From: Gemmatimonas phototrophica
Lineage (GTDB): Bacteria > Gemmatimonadota > Gemmatimonadetes > Gemmatimonadales > Gemmatimonadaceae
Length of the DNA stretch: 15,320 bases
Direction: 5' to 3'
Assembly: GCA_945870175.1 (NCBI GenBank)
Contig: CAMBRJ010000026.1
Location: 1-15,320 of the forward strand
The first letter of the stretch is position 1. Each line of letters starts with the position of its first letter. The notes below the pieces were generated by a model, which was not told the DNA's origin, did no database searches, and worked only from the letters and a program-made list of their open reading frames with translations. Of this stretch, positions 12,521-15,320 are shown piece by piece. Both the position numbers and the translations under genes were made by a program.

Positions 12521-15320
12521 GCCACCCACCCGAGCCGAAGTCACTGGTTGACGCGTTTCTGCGGCACGTGCGCAACACGCCCGAGAAGCGGTGCATGACG
12601 TTCCTCGGCGATGGCGAGAATGAGTCGGACTGGTGCACCTATGCTGAACTCGATCGGGATGCGCGAGCGCTCGCGGCGAACGTCATGCGATACGCCGCCA
12701 CCGGCGAACGCGTACTGCTGCTCTTTCCGCCGGGCATCGATTTCATCCGCGCGTTCCTCGGATGCCTGTATGCGGGCGTCGTCGCGGTCCCAGCCTATCC
12801 GCCGCGACGCAATCGGGGTGCCGAGCGCATTGCGCGCATCATCGCCGATGCGGATGCGACCTGCGTCCTGACAACGAGTTCTGCCGCTGCCACGCTGCCC
12901 TCGTTCGAGAGCCGCGGCCGAGCGCTTCCCGTGCTCCACGTCGCCGCCGCTCAGTCCGTGGCCGATTCATTTGTGCCGTCGCCGCTCACGGGGAGCGAGC
13001 TCGCGTTTCTGCAGTACACGTCCGGTTCCACGGGAGCACCCAAGGGCGTGATGGTGTCGCACGACAACCTGCTCCACAACCTCGAAACGGCTCGGCAATC
13101 GTTCAGCATGAGCGACACCAGCGTATTCGTCGGGTGGCTCCCCGCGTTTCATGACATGGGGCTGATCGGTCAGCTGTTGTCGACATTGTACAACGGCGCG
13201 ACCTGCGTATTCATGGCACCGGCGGCCTTCCTCCAGCGCCCGATCCGCTGGCTGCAGGCGCTGTCGACCTATCGTGGCACCATCTCCGGTGCGCCGAATT
13301 CGGCGTATGAGCTGTGCATCGCGACCACAACACCAGACGAGCGCGCCACACTCGATCTGTCGGCGTGGACCATCGCGTTTAACGGCGCCGAGCCGGTACG
13401 CGCCCGCACCATTCGTCGTTTCACGGACGCGTTTGCGGTGAGCCAGCTGCGCGCCGAACAGATGCAGCCGTGCTACGGCATGGCGGAGGCGGTGCTGCTC
13501 GTGTCGGTACAGGGCGCACACATTCCCCCCGCGTTCCGTATGCACGACGGTCGCGAATTGGTGGGCTGCGGACATGCGTGGGACCGCGCCCAATTGCGCA
13601 TCGTGGACCCGGAAACGCGTCAGGTGCGCGCCGACACGATTGAAGGCGAAATCTGGGTGGCGAGTGGAAGCATCGCGCAGGGATACTGGAACAATCCCGC
13701 GGCCACGGCAGACGCCTTCGGCGCACGACTGCACGACGATGATGGCGCGGCGTACTACCGCACCGGCGATCTCGGGTTCTGGGCCGACGGCCATCTCTTC
13801 ATCACGGGACGACGGAAAGACCTGATCATCATCCGCGGACGTAACGTGTATCCGCAGGATGTCGAAACCAGCGCGGCCGCGGCATTTGCCGGTCTGCTGG
13901 CCGATCATTGTATCGCGTTCGGCATCGACATCGACGCCGAAGAACAGCTGGTCGTGGTGGTCGAGCTGCCCCGTGTGCTCATGCGAGGTGATCACGACGC
14001 GATCATGCGTGCCGTATGCGACATGGTGGTGCACGAGCATGAGATCACCCCGACCGCCATCGTTCTGGTGCGCGCCACGACACTGCCGCGCACGTCGAGC
14101 GGGAAGGTGCAGCGTCAGCGATGCCGTCAGGAGTTCGTGAGTGGGTCACTCGACGCCGTGGCGCAGTGGACGAGGCCAACATCCGTCGTCGCCGCATCGG
14201 ACGGCGGATCACCCACGCGGGACGGCCCGTCGCGCGAGGCGATCAGCGAGTGGCTCGTCACGCGTCTTGCACAACACACCGGACGGGCACCGGCGTCGAT
14301 CGATCGCCGTGCCTCGTTCAGCCAGTTTGCCCTCGATTCGATGCAGACCGTCGGTCTGACCGGCGAGCTGCAAGCGTGGCTTGGTCGCGACGTGCCAGCG
14401 ACCGTCGCGTACGACTATCCCTCGATCGACGCCATCGCCGCGTACCTCACGGACACACCGACAGCGCCGGCCATGGGACACGCGCCGACACACGGCGTCG
14501 TGGACGATCCGATCGCGATCGTGGGACTGGCCTGCCGGGTGCCAGGCGCCGATACACCAGAGGCATTCTGGGCCCTGCTGCGCGATGGCCGTGATGCCAT
14601 CACGCGGCCTCCACCGTCACGCGACGCGAGCCTCGGCGACGGCGGCTATCTCGCCGACGTGGCGCGCTTCGATGCCGCCTGCTTCGGCATCTCGCCACAC
14701 GAAGCGGGGTTGATGGATCCGCAGCAGCGCCTGCTCTGCGAAGTGGCGTGGGAAGCGCTCGAGCGTGCCGGCATCGCCCCGTCGTCATTGGCGGGCTCGC
14801 GCACCGGCGTCTTCGTCGGGGTCAGCACCGGCGACTATCTGCGCCTGGCGACCGTGGCGGGCGGCACCGCCGAGCCCCACGGGGCCACGGGGAATGCCCC
14901 CAGTATCGCGGCGAACCGCCTGTCGTATCTGTTCGATTTGCGGGGGCCAAGCTGGAGCGTCGATACGGCGTGCTCGTCCTCGCTCGTCGCGGTGCATCAG
15001 GGATGCGAAAGCCTACGCTCCCGGACGAGTGATGTGGCGCTGGTTGGTGGGGTGAATCTCGTGCTCACGCCCGACCTCACCACCGCATTCACCCGGGCGG
15101 GGATGCTGTCGCCGCAACGCCGCTGCCGCACGTTCGACGCGGCCGCCGATGGATACGTGCGCGGAGAAGGCGCCCTGGTGTTCATCCTCAAGCGCCACAG
15201 CGACGCACAGCGGGACGGCGATACCGTCTGGGCATTGCTGCGCGGCAGCGCCGTGAATCAGGACGGACGCACGCATGGGCTTACCGCACCGAACGGCCCG
15301 TCGCAGTCTGCCGTGATTCG
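12517..15320 (+). CDS. Fatty acyl-AMP ligase - ACP - ketosynthase, start of a type I PKS or hybrid (runs off right edge)
   Basis: The frame is open for 934 codons from the GTG at 12517 to the window end. Domain 1 (about 1-545) is a fatty acyl-AMP ligase: YTSGSTGAPKGVMVSH (167-182), the FAAL-typical LPAFHDMGLIGQLL (about 208-221) and APNSAYELC, PCYGMAEAVL, YRTGDLGF, TGRRKDLIIIRGRN (430-443), and catalytic Lys530 in TSSGKVQR. Domain 2 (about 565-645) is a carrier protein whose phosphopantetheine serine is Ser608 (FALDSMQ). Domain 3 starts at DDPIAIVGLACRVPG (about 663) and is a ketosynthase with DPQQRLLCEVAWEALE, nucleophile Cys819 in VDTACSSSLVAVHQ, and NQDGRTHGLTAPNGPSQ (914-930); its two histidine motifs lie past the edge. 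It should load a free fatty acid as acyl-AMP, move it to the ACP and start chain extension. The GTG has no Shine-Dalgarno and overlaps the upstream stop (GTGA), implying coupled translation. Confidence 0.93.
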   Translation, partial: MSHPPEPKSLVDAFLRHVRNTPEKRCMTFLGDGENESDWCTYAELDRDARALAANVMRYAATGERVLLLFPPGIDFIRAFLGCLYAGVVAVPAYPPRRNRGAERIARIIADADATCVLTTSSAAATLPSFESRGRALPVLHVAAAQSVADSFVPSPLTGSELAFLQYTSGSTGAPKGVMVSHDNLLHNLETARQSFSMSDTSVFVGWLPAFHDMGLIGQLLSTLYNGATCVFMAPAAFLQRPIRWLQALSTYRGTISGAPNSAYELCIATTTPDERATLDLSAWTIAFNGAEPVRARTIRRFTDAFAVSQLRAEQMQPCYGMAEAVLLVSVQGAHIPPAFRMHDGRELVGCGHAWDRAQLRIVDPETRQVRADTIEGEIWVASGSIAQGYWNNPAATADAFGARLHDDDGAAYYRTGDLGFWADGHLFITGRRKDLIIIRGRNVYPQDVETSAAAAFAGLLADHCIAFGIDIDAEEQLVVVVELPRVLMRGDHDAIMRAVCDMVVHEHEITPTAIVLVRATTLPRTSSGKVQRQRCRQEFVSGSLDAVAQWTRPTSVVAASDGGSPTRDGPSREAISEWLVTRLAQHTGRAPASIDRRASFSQFALDSMQTVGLTGELQAWLGRDVPATVAYDYPSIDAIAAYLTDTPTAPAMGHAPTHGVVDDPIAIVGLACRVPGADTPEAFWALLRDGRDAITRPPPSRDASLGDGGYLADVARFDAACFGISPHEAGLMDPQQRLLCEVAWEALERAGIAPSSLAGSRTGVFVGVSTGDYLRLATVAGGTAEPHGATGNAPSIAANRLSYLFDLRGPSWSVDTACSSSLVAVHQGCESLRSRTSDVALVGGVNLVLTPDLTTAFTRAGMLSPQRRCRTFDAAADGYVRGEGALVFILKRHSDAQRDGDTVWALLRGSAVNQDGRTHGLTAPNGPSQSAVI

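Noticed and set aside
12967..14040. 357-codon minus-strand open frame
   Set aside because: It lies opposite the FAAL domain, which has all its motifs; the translation is low in hydrophobic core residues and resembles no family.

Overview
The window is GC-rich, densely coded bacterial DNA with lipoprotein signals, a periplasmic adaptor and an outer-membrane-type protein, so the host is a diderm (Gram-negative-type) bacterium. The gene style (leishmanolysin-like lipoprotein with Ig-like repeats, DUF481-like barrel protein, few strong Shine-Dalgarno sites) suggests Gemmatimonadota or a similar phylum. That placement is an inference from style and not from a marker gene. No rRNA, tRNA, CRISPR array, insertion sequence or phage gene was seen.

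Left part (1-6469): the N-terminus of an M16 zinc peptidase running off the left edge (minus); a secreted leishmanolysin-like metalloprotease lipoprotein with three Ig-like repeats (206-2053, plus); a YdcF/SanA-type membrane protein (minus); a beta-CASP metallo-beta-lactamase RNA nuclease (2849-4246, minus); divergent from it, with a good sigma-70-like promoter, a CPA2-type cation/proton antiporter (4463-5656, plus); and, overlapping it tail to tail by 6 bases, a DUF4239 membrane protein (minus). These look like ordinary chromosomal genes.

Middle part (5651-10762): a minus-strand operon reads dat (EctB-type diaminobutyrate aminotransferase), then an RND-type membrane fusion lipoprotein coupled by a TGATG overlap, then DUF4239. 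Divergent from dat, across only 63 bases, lies a plus-strand pair: an exported DUF481-like protein and a 4'-phosphopantetheinyl transferase (PPTase). Both divergent genes have promoter-like elements placed so that their transcripts would begin at or very near the start codon (candidate leaderless mRNAs). A strong 18-bp hairpin with the PPTase stop codon in its 3-base loop separates this pair from a convergent DUF697-like gene.

Right part (11507-15320): a P-loop NTPase of unknown function is joined by a GTGA stop/start overlap to a large open-ended gene that is absent from a complete-ORF search because it has a GTG start and no stop in the window. Its 934 visible codons encode a fatty acyl-AMP ligase (FAAL), an acyl carrier protein and most of a ketosynthase: the loading end of a lipid-initiated polyketide or hybrid PKS/NRPS line. 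The PPTase about 1.75 kb away could activate its carrier domain, and the aminotransferase could supply 2,4-diaminobutyrate if amino-acid modules lie beyond the right edge. The most interesting content is therefore the left border of an uncharacterised FAAL-PKS biosynthetic cluster with a translationally coupled P-loop protein.
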